A program made the translations under genes and the position numbers. Positions 24,261 to 32,179 of a stretch of DNA of 64,000 nt are shown here, in pieces (the stretch's first letter is position 1; each line of letters begins with the position of its first letter). The notes beneath the pieces are model-generated. The model ran no database searches. It was not told the origin of the DNA and was given only the letters and a program-made list of their open reading frames with translations. This DNA is from Ascidiaceihabitans sp039975415. GTDB taxonomy: Bacteria; Pseudomonadota; Alphaproteobacteria; Rhodobacterales; Rhodobacteraceae. Location: assembly GCF_039975415.1 (NCBI RefSeq), contig NZ_JBDWHD010000009.1; one strand, written 5' to 3'.

Positions 24261-25472
24261 ATGACAAAAGTGTTAACAGAATTCACCCCGACCCGCACCG
24301 CAGCCCTGACCCGTTTGGCCCGTTTCGTGCCCCACGCCGGGCGCGATTACACAAGCAAACGCAACTATGATTTGGGCGCAGGTCGCCACATCCATGTATC
24401 GGCTTTATCGCCCTACCTGCGCCACCGCATTTTGACCGAGGCAGAGGTCTTGGAAGCGGTTTTGGCCCGGTTTTCGCTGTCCAGCGCCGAAAAGTTCATT
24501 CAGGAAGTCTTTTGGCGCACGTATTGGAAAGGATGGCTGGAACTGCGCCCCACGGTCTGGCGCGACTACCAGCACGGTGTGATGCGCCAAATGGACGCCG
24601 TGCACACCCAGTCGGGTCTGCGCGACCGTTGGGAGGCAGCCTGTATGGGCGACACAGGCATCGCGTGTTTTGACGCATGGGCCAATGAATTGGTCACAAC
24701 CGGATACCTGCACAATCATGCGCGGATGTGGTTTGCCTCAATCTGGATTTTTACCCTAAAGCTGCCTTGGGAACTGGGTGCGGATTTCTTTTTGCGACAT
24801 CTTCTGGATGGCGACCCGGCCTCTAACACCTTGTCGTGGCGATGGGTCGCAGGCATTCAGACACCGGGCAAAACCTACCTGGCCCGCCCCGACAACATCG
24901 CAAAATACACCGAAAGGCGGTTTCAGCCACAAGGGCTTGCCCCCCATGCCGATGCGCTGCACGGCGCGGAAAAACCCGCGCCCCTGCCCCTGCCCCATCT
25001 GACCGAACCCGCCCCCGCAAAGCGCACCGGTCTGGTTTTGCACAACGACGATCTAAGCCCGCAATTCGTGCTGGACCGCGTCAAAGGCGTCGATGCAACG
25101 CTGTGTCTTGAAACATCCCAAAGGCTTAGCCCCTTGGCCCCTGCCCCCCATGTGATTGACTTTGCGAAGACCGCAACACAAGATGTGACCACCCGTTGGG
25201 CCGGGCAACTGGGCACGCTGTCCCACGGGCAAAGCGCCGAAGACATCGAAGGATGGGCCAAAGACAATGGCATTGAGCAAATTGTGACAGCCGTGGCACC
25301 GGTGGGCCCGAATGCAGATGCTTTGGCGGCGGTCAAATCTGTGCCGGTGGTCCGCGTGCGGCGGCCCTACGACACAGCCGCTTGGCCTTTCGCCACCCAC
25401 GGTTTTTTTAAATTCAAGGAAAAAATCCCCAAACTGATCGGCTACCTGAATGGGGTTTCTACCACTGATTGA
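24261..25472 (+). CDS. Photolyase/cryptochrome-like FAD-binding protein with unusual domain order
   Basis: 403 residues from ATG 24261. Residues about 20-225 match the helical FAD-binding half of photolyases: ALSPYLRHRILTEAEVLEAV, FIQEVFWRTYWKGWLE, TGYLHNHARMWFASIW and DGDPASNTLSWRWVAGIQT. No alpha/beta antenna domain precedes it. Instead, after a Pro-rich linker (about 235-260), the C-terminal 140 residues look alpha/beta (GLVLHNDDLSPQFVLDR; IEQIVTAVAPVGPNADAL; THGFFKFKEKIPKL), much like the half that normally comes first. The likely role is light-dependent DNA repair or signalling; the order swap is my inference. No ribosome site is obvious. Confidence 0.8.
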   Translation: MTKVLTEFTPTRTAALTRLARFVPHAGRDYTSKRNYDLGAGRHIHVSALSPYLRHRILTEAEVLEAVLARFSLSSAEKFIQEVFWRTYWKGWLELRPTVWRDYQHGVMRQMDAVHTQSGLRDRWEAACMGDTGIACFDAWANELVTTGYLHNHARMWFASIWIFTLKLPWELGADFFLRHLLDGDPASNTLSWRWVAGIQTPGKTYLARPDNIAKYTERRFQPQGLAPHADALHGAEKPAPLPLPHLTEPAPAKRTGLVLHNDDLSPQFVLDRVKGVDATLCLETSQRLSPLAPAPHVIDFAKTATQDVTTRWAGQLGTLSHGQSAEDIEGWAKDNGIEQIVTAVAPVGPNADALAAVKSVPVVRVRRPYDTAAWPFATHGFFKFKEKIPKLIGYLNGVSTTD

Positions 25473-25488
25473 GCGACTTTTCGCCAAT

Positions 25489-25517
25489 TCGTCACACAGC
25501 TGTTACGCCCCTGTTAC
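25489..25517 (+). promoter_or_regulatory. Pho box upstream of phoX
   Basis: CTGTTAC at 25500-25506 is repeated exactly at 25511-25517, with a 4-base spacer, giving the 11-bp period of PhoB sites (consensus CTGTCAT-N4-CTGTCAT). A weaker third half (TCGTCAC, 25489-25495) sits one further period upstream. The boxes lie 70-99 bases before the phoX start, the right place for PhoB activation under phosphate limitation. Confidence 0.8.
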
Positions 25518-25587
25518 ACGAATCCACGACCCATGCGAGCATCGACCATACGCCACGTCACTGTCAGTCGCAGCTTGAGGACATGAA

Positions 25588-27621
25588 ATGAACCGCAACG
25601 ACATCATCAACGATCCCGAAATCGGCAACAAAGCAGAAGCTTATGAAGCCTTTGACGACATTCCCACAAACCCCAACCTGTCCAACACCATCGGTGATGT
25701 GATCAATGCCCGCTATGGCCGTCGCGATGTCTTACGTGGCGCTTTGGGGGTGTCTGCCACCACTGCCCTGTTCGGTACATCCGCGCTGATCGCGCCATCG
25801 CATGCAAATGCCGCAACAGACACAAGCAGCCGCTACAGCTTTGATGAACTGGCTTGGGGCAACGATGAAACGCATCACATTGCAAATGGCTACAACGCGG
25901 ATGTTTTGCTGCGGTGGGGGGATCCGATCACGGCCGACGCCCCTGATTTCGATGTGATGAACCAAAGCGCCGAAGCACAGCTACAACAGTTTGGCTATAA
26001 CAATGACTACGTGGGCTTCACCGCGCTGAACGACGAAGGCACACGTGGATTGCTGTGTGTGAACCACGAATACACCAACGAAGAGGTGATGTTCCCCGGC
26101 CTTGGCCGTCAGGACCGCGACGGGTTCAAAGGCATGACCAAAGAGCTCATAGACATCGAAATGGCAGCGCATGGCGGATCAGTGGTCGAGATTGCCCAAG
26201 ACGACGCCGGCACATGGGCGCTGGTCAAAGACAGCCAGTACAACCGCCGCATCACGCCGTTGAACACACAAATGACCATCGACGGGCCAGCCGCAGGCCA
26301 CCCCCGTATGAAAACCAACGCCGACCCCGAAGGCATGACCGTCATCGGCACGGTCAACAACTGCGCAGGGGGCATGACGCCTTGGGGCACCTACCTGATG
26401 GCCGAGGAAAATTTCCATGGCTATTTCTGGACCGATGTTGTGGACGCAGACGGCAAGCCCGACATTTCGGCACATGCGGACGCCGCCAAAATGAAGCGTT
26501 ACGGCGTGCCCGGGCGCTGGTACGCATGGGGTCAGCACCACGACCGCTGGAACATCGACAAAGAACCCAATGAGCCGAACCGCTGGGGCTGGATCGTCGA
26601 AGTCGACCCGCGCAACCCCGACGCCAAGCCGATCAAACACACAGCTCTTGGCCGGTTCCGGCACGAAGGCGCGGAAACCACAACATCTAAAGACGGGCAT
26701 CTGGTGATCTATTCGGGCGACGACAACCGCTTTGATTACCAATACAAGTATGTATCCAAAGGCGTCGTCAATGACGAGACGGCTGTGTTCGGGTCCTCGT
26801 TGTTTTCGGACGGCACACTTTACGTGGCGCGCTTTAACGAAGATGGCGTGATTGACTGGCTGCCATTGGTCCATGGCACAGGGCCGCTGACTGCGGAAAA
26901 CGGCTTTGACAGCCAAGCAGATGTGATGATCGACACGCGGATCGCCGCAGACCTGCTGGGCGCCACCCCAATGGACCGTCCCGAAGACGCACAACCCCGC
27001 GGCGATGGCACAGCCTATGTGATGCTGACCAACAACAACAAACGCAAAGCGGGCGATGAGAATGCTGCCAACCCGCGTGCCGCGTCTGATTTCGGGCATA
27101 TCATCGAGATCAAGGAAGACAATCAGGACCACGCAGCCACCCGCGGCACATGGTCTATCTTGGTCAAATGTGGCGACCCCGAAGTGACCGAAGTCGGCGC
27201 CCAGTGGAACCCTGAGACATCCGAAAATGGCTGGTTCGGATCCCCTGACAATTGCGCAATTGATGCAGACGGGCGGCTTTGGGTGTCAACGGATCAAGGA
27301 TCGAAGTGGGGCAAAACAGGCAAGTCCGACGGGCTTTACGGCGTTGAAACCGAAGGCGATGCGCGCGGCACCTCAAAGCTGTTTTTCCGATGCCCTGTGG
27401 GCGGTGAATTGTGCGGACCCTATTTCCACGACAGCGGTGAAACACTGTTTTTGGCGGTGCAGCACCCCGGAACAGACGGCACCAAGGACCTAAAAGGGTT
27501 TGAACGGAACTCAACCTTTGAAGACCCTGCTACACGTTGGCCTGACTTTGACCCCGCCATGCCGCCACGTCCATCGGTTCTGGTTGTGACCAAACAGGGT
27601 GGCGGGAAAATCGCTGTTTAA
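25588..27621 (+). CDS. phoX: PhoX-family secreted alkaline phosphatase
   Basis: 677 residues. The Tat signal starts with an extended n-region and has RRDVLRGALGVSATTALFG (about residues 45-63), cleaved near SHANA (about 77). The mature part is a DUF839/PhoX beta-propeller: GLLCVNHEYTNEEVMFPG, the calcium/iron-ligating NCAGGMTPWGTYLMAEEN block, VGRF-type ALGRFRHEGAE and SPDNCAIDADGRLWVSTDQG. PhoX is a calcium- and iron-dependent phosphomonoesterase used by marine bacteria for organic phosphate. The Pho box upstream and the bidirectional terminator at 27655 make it a single-gene unit. Confidence 0.96.
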   Translation: MNRNDIINDPEIGNKAEAYEAFDDIPTNPNLSNTIGDVINARYGRRDVLRGALGVSATTALFGTSALIAPSHANAATDTSSRYSFDELAWGNDETHHIANGYNADVLLRWGDPITADAPDFDVMNQSAEAQLQQFGYNNDYVGFTALNDEGTRGLLCVNHEYTNEEVMFPGLGRQDRDGFKGMTKELIDIEMAAHGGSVVEIAQDDAGTWALVKDSQYNRRITPLNTQMTIDGPAAGHPRMKTNADPEGMTVIGTVNNCAGGMTPWGTYLMAEENFHGYFWTDVVDADGKPDISAHADAAKMKRYGVPGRWYAWGQHHDRWNIDKEPNEPNRWGWIVEVDPRNPDAKPIKHTALGRFRHEGAETTTSKDGHLVIYSGDDNRFDYQYKYVSKGVVNDETAVFGSSLFSDGTLYVARFNEDGVIDWLPLVHGTGPLTAENGFDSQADVMIDTRIAADLLGATPMDRPEDAQPRGDGTAYVMLTNNNKRKAGDENAANPRAASDFGHIIEIKEDNQDHAATRGTWSILVKCGDPEVTEVGAQWNPETSENGWFGSPDNCAIDADGRLWVSTDQGSKWGKTGKSDGLYGVETEGDARGTSKLFFRCPVGGELCGPYFHDSGETLFLAVQHPGTDGTKDLKGFERNSTFEDPATRWPDFDPAMPPRPSVLVVTKQGGGKIAV

Positions 27622-27654
27622 GTTTCATGGATTAAGTTCCATGCGCAAACTAAG

Positions 27655-27682
27655 AAGGGCAGCCCCAGTAGGCTGCCCTTTC
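27655..27682. terminator. Bidirectional terminator between phoX and the next gene
   Basis: AAGGGCAGCC (27655-27664) pairs perfectly with GGCTGCCCTT (27671-27680) around a 6-base loop; a short TTT follows on the plus strand and an A/T-rich flank on the minus side. It lies between convergent genes and can serve both. Confidence 0.8.
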
Positions 27683-27702
27683 CAATGTCTGCATGCCCGA
27701 TA

Positions 27703-28197
27703 TTATTCGAACTGGCTTGCAACGTTGTCAGCAAAGGCAGACACCACCGCCGCATAGTATTCATCGCTGTCCACCGCCACATATTTCGTGTCGAAGCCAT
27801 CGGGGTAGAATGCGACAACTTGCTCTGCCGTCTCCGACAAGTCATACGTTTTGTACTTCTTGCCTTCGATGCCGGTGTCGTCACCGTGCAGCAGTTGCAC
27901 GCGGCCCGCCAATGAACTTTCGGCTTGGCCGGTCGCGCTTTCGAACGAAATGGCAAGGGCCACTTCGTCGATGTCGATTTTGACCGTCATGCCATCTTCG
28001 TCAATGCGGTCATTCAGGCGCAACACAAGGGCAGCGGCCAAATCGGTTGGCAATTCGGACCAGGCTTTGGCGGCCTCGTAGGTTTTGATGGCGTCCAGAT
28101 CCACGTCGACCTCTACGTCGCTGATCGTTGTCGTGGCAGCCAAAGAACCAGCTGTCAGCGTTGTCGCCAGTGCGGAAGTCATAAGAATGCGTTTCAT
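27703..28197 (-). CDS. Exported protein of unknown function
   Basis: 164 residues from ATG 28195-28197, with the site GGGAGACGAC just upstream. The first 21 residues (KRILMTSALATTLTAGSLAA) are a signal peptide. The mature part is acidic and mostly alternating (VDVDLDAIKTYEAAKAWSEL; DDTGIEGKKYKTYDLSET), with no cysteines and no recognisable motif. It is likely a small periplasmic protein. It converges with phoX over the shared terminator and is divergent from the DUF6434 gene. Confidence 0.75.
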   Translation of the reverse strand: MKRILMTSALATTLTAGSLAATTTISDVEVDVDLDAIKTYEAAKAWSELPTDLAAALVLRLNDRIDEDGMTVKIDIDEVALAISFESATGQAESSLAGRVQLLHGDDTGIEGKKYKTYDLSETAEQVVAFYPDGFDTKYVAVDSDEYYAAVVSAFADNVASQFE

Positions 28198-28318
28198 CGT
28201 GTCGTCTCCCTCTATTAAGCCCGTTTGTGTTCGGGTATGGTGAGACAACGGCGCACCCCAACAAAAGGTTCCAAAAACCTCTGAACTTCTTTGAACGCGG
28301 ATTTGAAAGGCTGTCCCA

Positions 28319-28924
28319 ATGGCTCAAGAAAAACGCCCCGACATCAAGACACTGACATCCGGCGTCGGGTTGAAACGCTGGTATTGGTTAAAATCTGAAT
28401 TGTTGGCTGAAGCACGGCGCTTGGGGCTAAAAACAACAGGGCAAAAATTTGCAATTCTGGACAGGATCGCACATTTTCACGACACAGGGTCCAAAATCGC
28501 CCCAACAGACGTGGCCCCCAAAACCTCATCCAAATTCGACTGGCATTGCGCGGAACTGACACCGGATACGGCGCTGACGGACAGTTACAAAAACACCCAG
28601 AACGTGCGACGGTTTTTCAAGTCGCAGGTGGGGGACACATTCAAGTTCAACATCGAATTCATGGCTTGGATGAAAAACAACACAGGCGCCACCTTGGCGG
28701 ATGCGGTGGCCGAGTACATGGCCATGAAGTTGCGCGAGGCCGATCCTGAGTATGAAAGCATGATCGCACACCACAACCAGTTCAATCAATACACCCGCGA
28801 TTTTTTAGGCGACAATCCCAGGATGGGCCTGTCCGACGTGCGCCATTTTTGGGCCCTCAAGCGTGCCCTGCCCTCGGACGACGGCCGCCACGTTTATGAA
28901 CGCAGCGACCTTGATCTTATCTGA
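28319..28924 (+). CDS. SAP-like domain protein (DUF6434)
   Basis: 201 residues, soluble. The N-terminal part (about 8-60; GLKRWYWLKSELLAEARRLG, GQKFAILDRIAHF) is a SAP-type helix-extension-helix, a fold that often binds DNA. A second part (about 72-140; FDWHCAELTPDTALTDSYKN, FNIEFMAWMKNNTG) is the DUF6434-like domain that accompanies SAP in bacterial proteins. The rest is charged and helical. Function is unknown; nothing nearby suggests a pathway. Confidence 0.8.
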   Translation: MAQEKRPDIKTLTSGVGLKRWYWLKSELLAEARRLGLKTTGQKFAILDRIAHFHDTGSKIAPTDVAPKTSSKFDWHCAELTPDTALTDSYKNTQNVRRFFKSQVGDTFKFNIEFMAWMKNNTGATLADAVAEYMAMKLREADPEYESMIAHHNQFNQYTRDFLGDNPRMGLSDVRHFWALKRALPSDDGRHVYERSDLDLI

Positions 28925-28946
28925 GATCTTACCTGACGGGCCGCAA

Positions 28947-30035
28947 TCAGTCTCTTAGGCAATTCGCCAAAGAAACAGACAAGGCTCGGATGGTTTCAAA
29001 GTAGTGGTCTGGTCCAAGTGGCACATCAAAGCCGATTGGGTCCAGTTCACCGACGCCAACGTCAGGTGCCACGGCGGAAATCCAGTCGCGGTTTTCGGCA
29101 GGTTCGGTGAACACGCATTTCGCTTGTGTCTGTTCAATGGTGTTGCGGATTTCGACCAGTCGCTTGGGGCTGGGGCTTTGGGCATCAGAGGCCGCGATTG
29201 CGCCGACAGCTTCAATGTCAAAATGCGCCTCGAAATAGTGATAGGCATCATGAGACACGACGAAAGGAATACCTTTGATCGGGGCCAGACGGGCGCGGAC
29301 ATCCGCGTCCAACTGCGCAAACCGGCTGGAGGCATTCGCGGCGTTTTGCAAGTAGACGGCTTTGTTGGCGGGGTCCGCTTCGGCCAATGTCGCCGCGATC
29401 ACAGCCACCCAGTTTTGGGCATTGTCCGGATCCATCCAGACGTGCGGGTCTTGGCCATCCCCATGTGCGTCGTGATGATCATCATCGTGATGGGCTTCGT
29501 CGTTATGCGTCTCGTCGTTATGCGCTTCATCGTGGCTTTCGTCATGCGTGTCCGCATGATCTGCATGCCCATCTTCATCATGCCCATCCGCATGCTTATC
29601 ATCATGATCATGATCATCATCATGTTCATCTTTATGATCGTCCTTATGCTCTGCTCCGTGATCGTGATGGTCATGCGCTTCAAACGTAGCGCCCTCACGA
29701 AATGGCATCGTCTTGGTGGCCGGGTCCGTCATCACATTCACAACCAATGCATCAGCGGCCAACGTATCGACGGATTTCTCAAGCCAAGGCGTCAGATCGG
29801 GCCCTATCCAGAACACAACGTCCGCTTGATCCAGCGCGCGTGCCTCGGACGGGCGCATGCTGTGATCATGTGGCGATGCGGTTTGTGGCACAATCAGATC
29901 CGGCGCACCAACGCCTTCCATAACCAGCGATACAAGACTGTGAACAGGGGCGATGTCGACGGCAACACGCACATCTTGCGCATGGGCGGACAGCGGCAGG
30001 GCAGCTGCTATGAAAGACAGGGTTTTAAGACGCAT
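28947..30035 (-). CDS. znuA: Zinc ABC importer, periplasmic zinc-binding protein ZnuA
   Basis: 362 residues with a signal peptide (LSFIAAALPLSAHAQ). The metal ligands of the cluster A-I fold are visible: His in IAPVHSLVS, ASPHDHSMRPSE, SHDAYHYFE and a C-terminal Asp/Glu. Between about residues 118 and 198 there is a His/Asp/Glu-rich loop of roughly 80 residues (runs such as DHHDHGAEHKDDHKDEHDDD), a zinc-gathering insert typical of ZnuA but long here. The coding DNA of that loop is low-complexity and gives spurious long frames on the other strand. It is divergent from zur across about 90 bases with two Zur-type palindromes. Confidence 0.97.
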   Translation of the reverse strand: MRLKTLSFIAAALPLSAHAQDVRVAVDIAPVHSLVSLVMEGVGAPDLIVPQTASPHDHSMRPSEARALDQADVVFWIGPDLTPWLEKSVDTLAADALVVNVMTDPATKTMPFREGATFEAHDHHDHGAEHKDDHKDEHDDDHDHDDKHADGHDEDGHADHADTHDESHDEAHNDETHNDEAHHDDDHHDAHGDGQDPHVWMDPDNAQNWVAVIAATLAEADPANKAVYLQNAANASSRFAQLDADVRARLAPIKGIPFVVSHDAYHYFEAHFDIEAVGAIAASDAQSPSPKRLVEIRNTIEQTQAKCVFTEPAENRDWISAVAPDVGVGELDPIGFDVPLGPDHYFETIRALSVSLANCLRD

Positions 30036-30051
30036 GGGTGAAGTTTCCGAT

Positions 30052-30064
30052 GTTATAAAGTAAC
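30052..30064. promoter_or_regulatory. Zur-type operator 1
   Basis: GTTATAAAGTAAC: a near-palindrome (GTTAt...GTAAC) immediately upstream of the znuA start. It matches the AT-rich GTTAT/ATAAC pattern of alphaproteobacterial Zur boxes. It would block znuA when zinc is sufficient. Confidence 0.65.
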
Positions 30065-30088
30065 GATGCGCCTCTTGCTAGAAGATAT

Positions 30089-30101
30089 GTTATATTATAT
30101 C
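30089..30101. promoter_or_regulatory. Zur-type operator 2
   Basis: GTTATATTATATC, one mismatch from a full GTTAT-N3-ATAAC palindrome, set inside the longer AT palindrome-like stretch 30084-30104. It lies 25 bases before the zur start, so it would give autoregulation of zur-znuC-znuB. Its centre is 37 bases from that of operator 1. Confidence 0.65.
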
Positions 30102-30125
30102 AACCCTTCAAATTGGAGGACCCAA

Positions 30126-30599
30126 ATGCCCCTAGGCTTTGAACACCACAATCACAGCGCGTGTATTTCGGACACTTTGCAGCGGGCCGAAGTGCATTGC
30201 CGGGAAGCAAATCTAAACTTTACGCCAGTGCGGCGGCGGGCTTTGGAAATTCTGTTGCAAGAACACCGCGCCCTCGGGGCCTATGATCTTTTGACTGAGC
30301 TTGCGGCAAGCGGCATGGGCAAACAGCCCCCCGTTGCCTATCGCGCTTTGGACTTTTTGGTGTCCGCCGGTTTCGCCCATAAGATAGAACGATTGAACGC
30401 CTACATTGCGTGTTCGCATCTTGGATCGGATCACGCACCGGCGTTCCTGATATGCCGCAATTGCAATGCCATCAACGAAGCCAATGCAGAGTTGGCCAAT
30501 GGCCGTCTGGGGGACGCCGCCCGTGCCGCAGGGTTTCAGATTGAACGTACTGTGGTTGAGGCCCTTGGGTTGTGCCCAGCGTGTCAGGACGCCCCATGA
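30126..30599 (+). CDS. zur: Zinc uptake regulator Zur (Fur family)
   Basis: 157 residues from ATG 30126, which follows a TTGGAGGACCCAA site; the frame is open upstream but covers the operator. A winged-helix N-terminal half (NFTPVRRRALEILLQEHRAL; PPVAYRALDFLVSAGF) leads to a dimer domain with paired cysteines CRNC and CPAC that hold structural zinc, and a His-rich start (FEHHNHSAC). With zinc it represses the divergent znu genes. The znuC ATG overlaps its stop (ATGA). Confidence 0.95.
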   Translation: MPLGFEHHNHSACISDTLQRAEVHCREANLNFTPVRRRALEILLQEHRALGAYDLLTELAASGMGKQPPVAYRALDFLVSAGFAHKIERLNAYIACSHLGSDHAPAFLICRNCNAINEANAELANGRLGDAARAAGFQIERTVVEALGLCPACQDAP

Positions 30600-31354
30600 C
30601 ACCCTTGATAGAGGCGCAAAACATGACGCTGCGCCTGGGCGGCAAAATCGTTTTGCGCGACGTGGATTTCAGCATTGAAAAAGGCGAAATTGTTACCGTT
30701 GTCGGCCCCAACGGATCAGGCAAATCCACTTTGCTGCGTGGATTGATTGGTGCTTTGCGCCCCATGCAAGGCAGCGTGGTCCGGCAGTCCGGTCTGCGCA
30801 TCGGATATGTGCCGCAAAAGTTGCATGTGGACACCACATTGCCGTTAACCGTGAAGCGGTTTTTGAACATTCCCAAACGCTTGGACGCGGATATTATTTC
30901 TGACGCCCTCACCCGTGCCGGTGTGGTCGAGCAGGCGCAGACCCAAATGTCCCAGCTGTCAGGCGGACAGTTCCAGCGCGTTATGCTGGCGCGCGCACTT
31001 TTGACAAAACCCGACATTTTGATCCTGGACGAAGCCACACAAGGGCTGGACCAACCCGGGGCCGCCGCATTCTATCGCCAGATCGAAGATGTGCGCAAAG
31101 ATCTTGGCTGCGCGATTTTGATGGTCAGCCATGATTTGCATGTTGTGATGGCGGCTTCTGACCGTGTGTTGTGCCTGAACGGTCATGTCTGTTGTGAAGG
31201 GACCCCTGATATTGTGGCGTCGGCGCCAGAATATCGCGCGTTGTTTGGAACCGGCACACAAGGCGCGTTGGCGCTGTACCGCCATCATCATGATCACAAT
31301 CACGAACATGTTGGCGCCCATGAGCACGCCCATGATCATGGTCACACCCATTAA
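30596..31354 (+). CDS. znuC: Zinc ABC importer, ATPase ZnuC
   Basis: 252 residues. Walker A GPNGSGKST, signature LSGGQFQRVMLARAL, Walker B ILILDEATQGLD and switch His (VSHDLHVV) are intact. The last 25 residues form a His-rich tail (YRHHHDHNHEHVGAHEHAHD and onward), likely a cytoplasmic zinc buffer or sensor. ATPases of this family often lack such a long tail. It is translated from an ATGA overlap with zur and is followed by znuB 17 bases later. Confidence 0.96.
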   Translation: MTPLIEAQNMTLRLGGKIVLRDVDFSIEKGEIVTVVGPNGSGKSTLLRGLIGALRPMQGSVVRQSGLRIGYVPQKLHVDTTLPLTVKRFLNIPKRLDADIISDALTRAGVVEQAQTQMSQLSGGQFQRVMLARALLTKPDILILDEATQGLDQPGAAAFYRQIEDVRKDLGCAILMVSHDLHVVMAASDRVLCLNGHVCCEGTPDIVASAPEYRALFGTGTQGALALYRHHHDHNHEHVGAHEHAHDHGHTH

Positions 31355-31371
31355 GACGCGAGCTGGAAATT

Positions 31372-32169
31372 TTGAACTATTTAGATGATTTTATGGTGCG
31401 TGCTGCGCTGGCCGGTGTAGGTGTTGCCTTGGCAGCAGCACCCTTGGGATGTTTTGTTGTATGGCGCCGGATGGCCTATTTTGGTGATGCCACAGCCCAT
31501 GCGGCCCTGCTGGGGGTTGCCCTTTCCCTTGCGCTGGATGGTCCCATTATGGTCGGTGTTCTTGCGGTCGCATCGGTGGTTGGTGTGTGTGTCACGTTTT
31601 TATCGGGACGTGGGCTGGGCGAAGATACCATCCTTGGGGTTCTGGCCCATAGCCTTTTGGCTGTCGGCCTCGTGGCCGTTTCCTTCATGAGTGGCGTGCG
31701 TATGGACCTTATGGGATTTTTAATGGGTGACATTCTGGGGGTCTCAAAGACGGACCTCGCGCTGATTTGGGGCGGTGTGGTGGCGATTCTGGGCGTCATG
31801 ATCTGGCGCTGGAACGCGTTGCTGACGGTGACCCTTAACCCTGATCTGGCACAAGCCGCAGGGCTGAACAGCCGGCGCGAACAGCTTGTGTTGACAGTCG
31901 CTTTGGCTGTTGTTGTGGCTGTGGCGATCAAGGTTGTGGGAGCTTTGCTGATTTCGGCGTTGTTGATCATTCCCGCAGCCGCTGCCCGCCCGCTGGTGCG
32001 CACCCCCGAGGCAATGGCGATCATGGCCGCAGGGCTTGGCGGTGTGGCCGCATTGGGGGGCTTGGGTGCTGCGTTCCAATGGAACACGCAAACGGGGCCA
32101 ACAATTGTGACGCTGGCCGCCATTTTCTTTGTTGTCAGCCACCTGATCGGGGCGTTGCGCCGCCGTTAG
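31372..32169 (+). CDS. znuB: Zinc ABC importer, membrane permease ZnuB
   Basis: 265 residues, about eight membrane segments, with the family marks GVALAAAPLGCFVVWRRMAY, FGDATAHAALLGVALSLAL and LLISALLIIPAAAARPL. The start is taken as TTG 31372, giving the normal N terminus L-N-Y-L-D-D-F, with GGA 5 bases upstream; ATG 31393 is the alternative. It pairs with ZnuC. It is the last gene of the zur operon and ends 10 bases from the convergent kynU stop. Confidence 0.94.
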   Translation: MNYLDDFMVRAALAGVGVALAAAPLGCFVVWRRMAYFGDATAHAALLGVALSLALDGPIMVGVLAVASVVGVCVTFLSGRGLGEDTILGVLAHSLLAVGLVAVSFMSGVRMDLMGFLMGDILGVSKTDLALIWGGVVAILGVMIWRWNALLTVTLNPDLAQAAGLNSRREQLVLTVALAVVVAVAIKVVGALLISALLIIPAAAARPLVRTPEAMAIMAAGLGGVAALGGLGAAFQWNTQTGPTIVTLAAIFFVVSHLIGALRRR

Positions 32170-32179
32170 GATCAGGTCC

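Noticed and set aside
26179..27132. Minus-strand open frame of 317 codons inside phoX
   Set aside because: Antisense shadow of a GC-rich gene; no start signal, no family features.
29004..30041. Plus-strand 345-codon frame with Met/Ile-rich tracts opposite znuA
   Set aside because: The Met/Ile runs are simply the reverse complement of His/Asp codons in the ZnuA loop; not a membrane protein.
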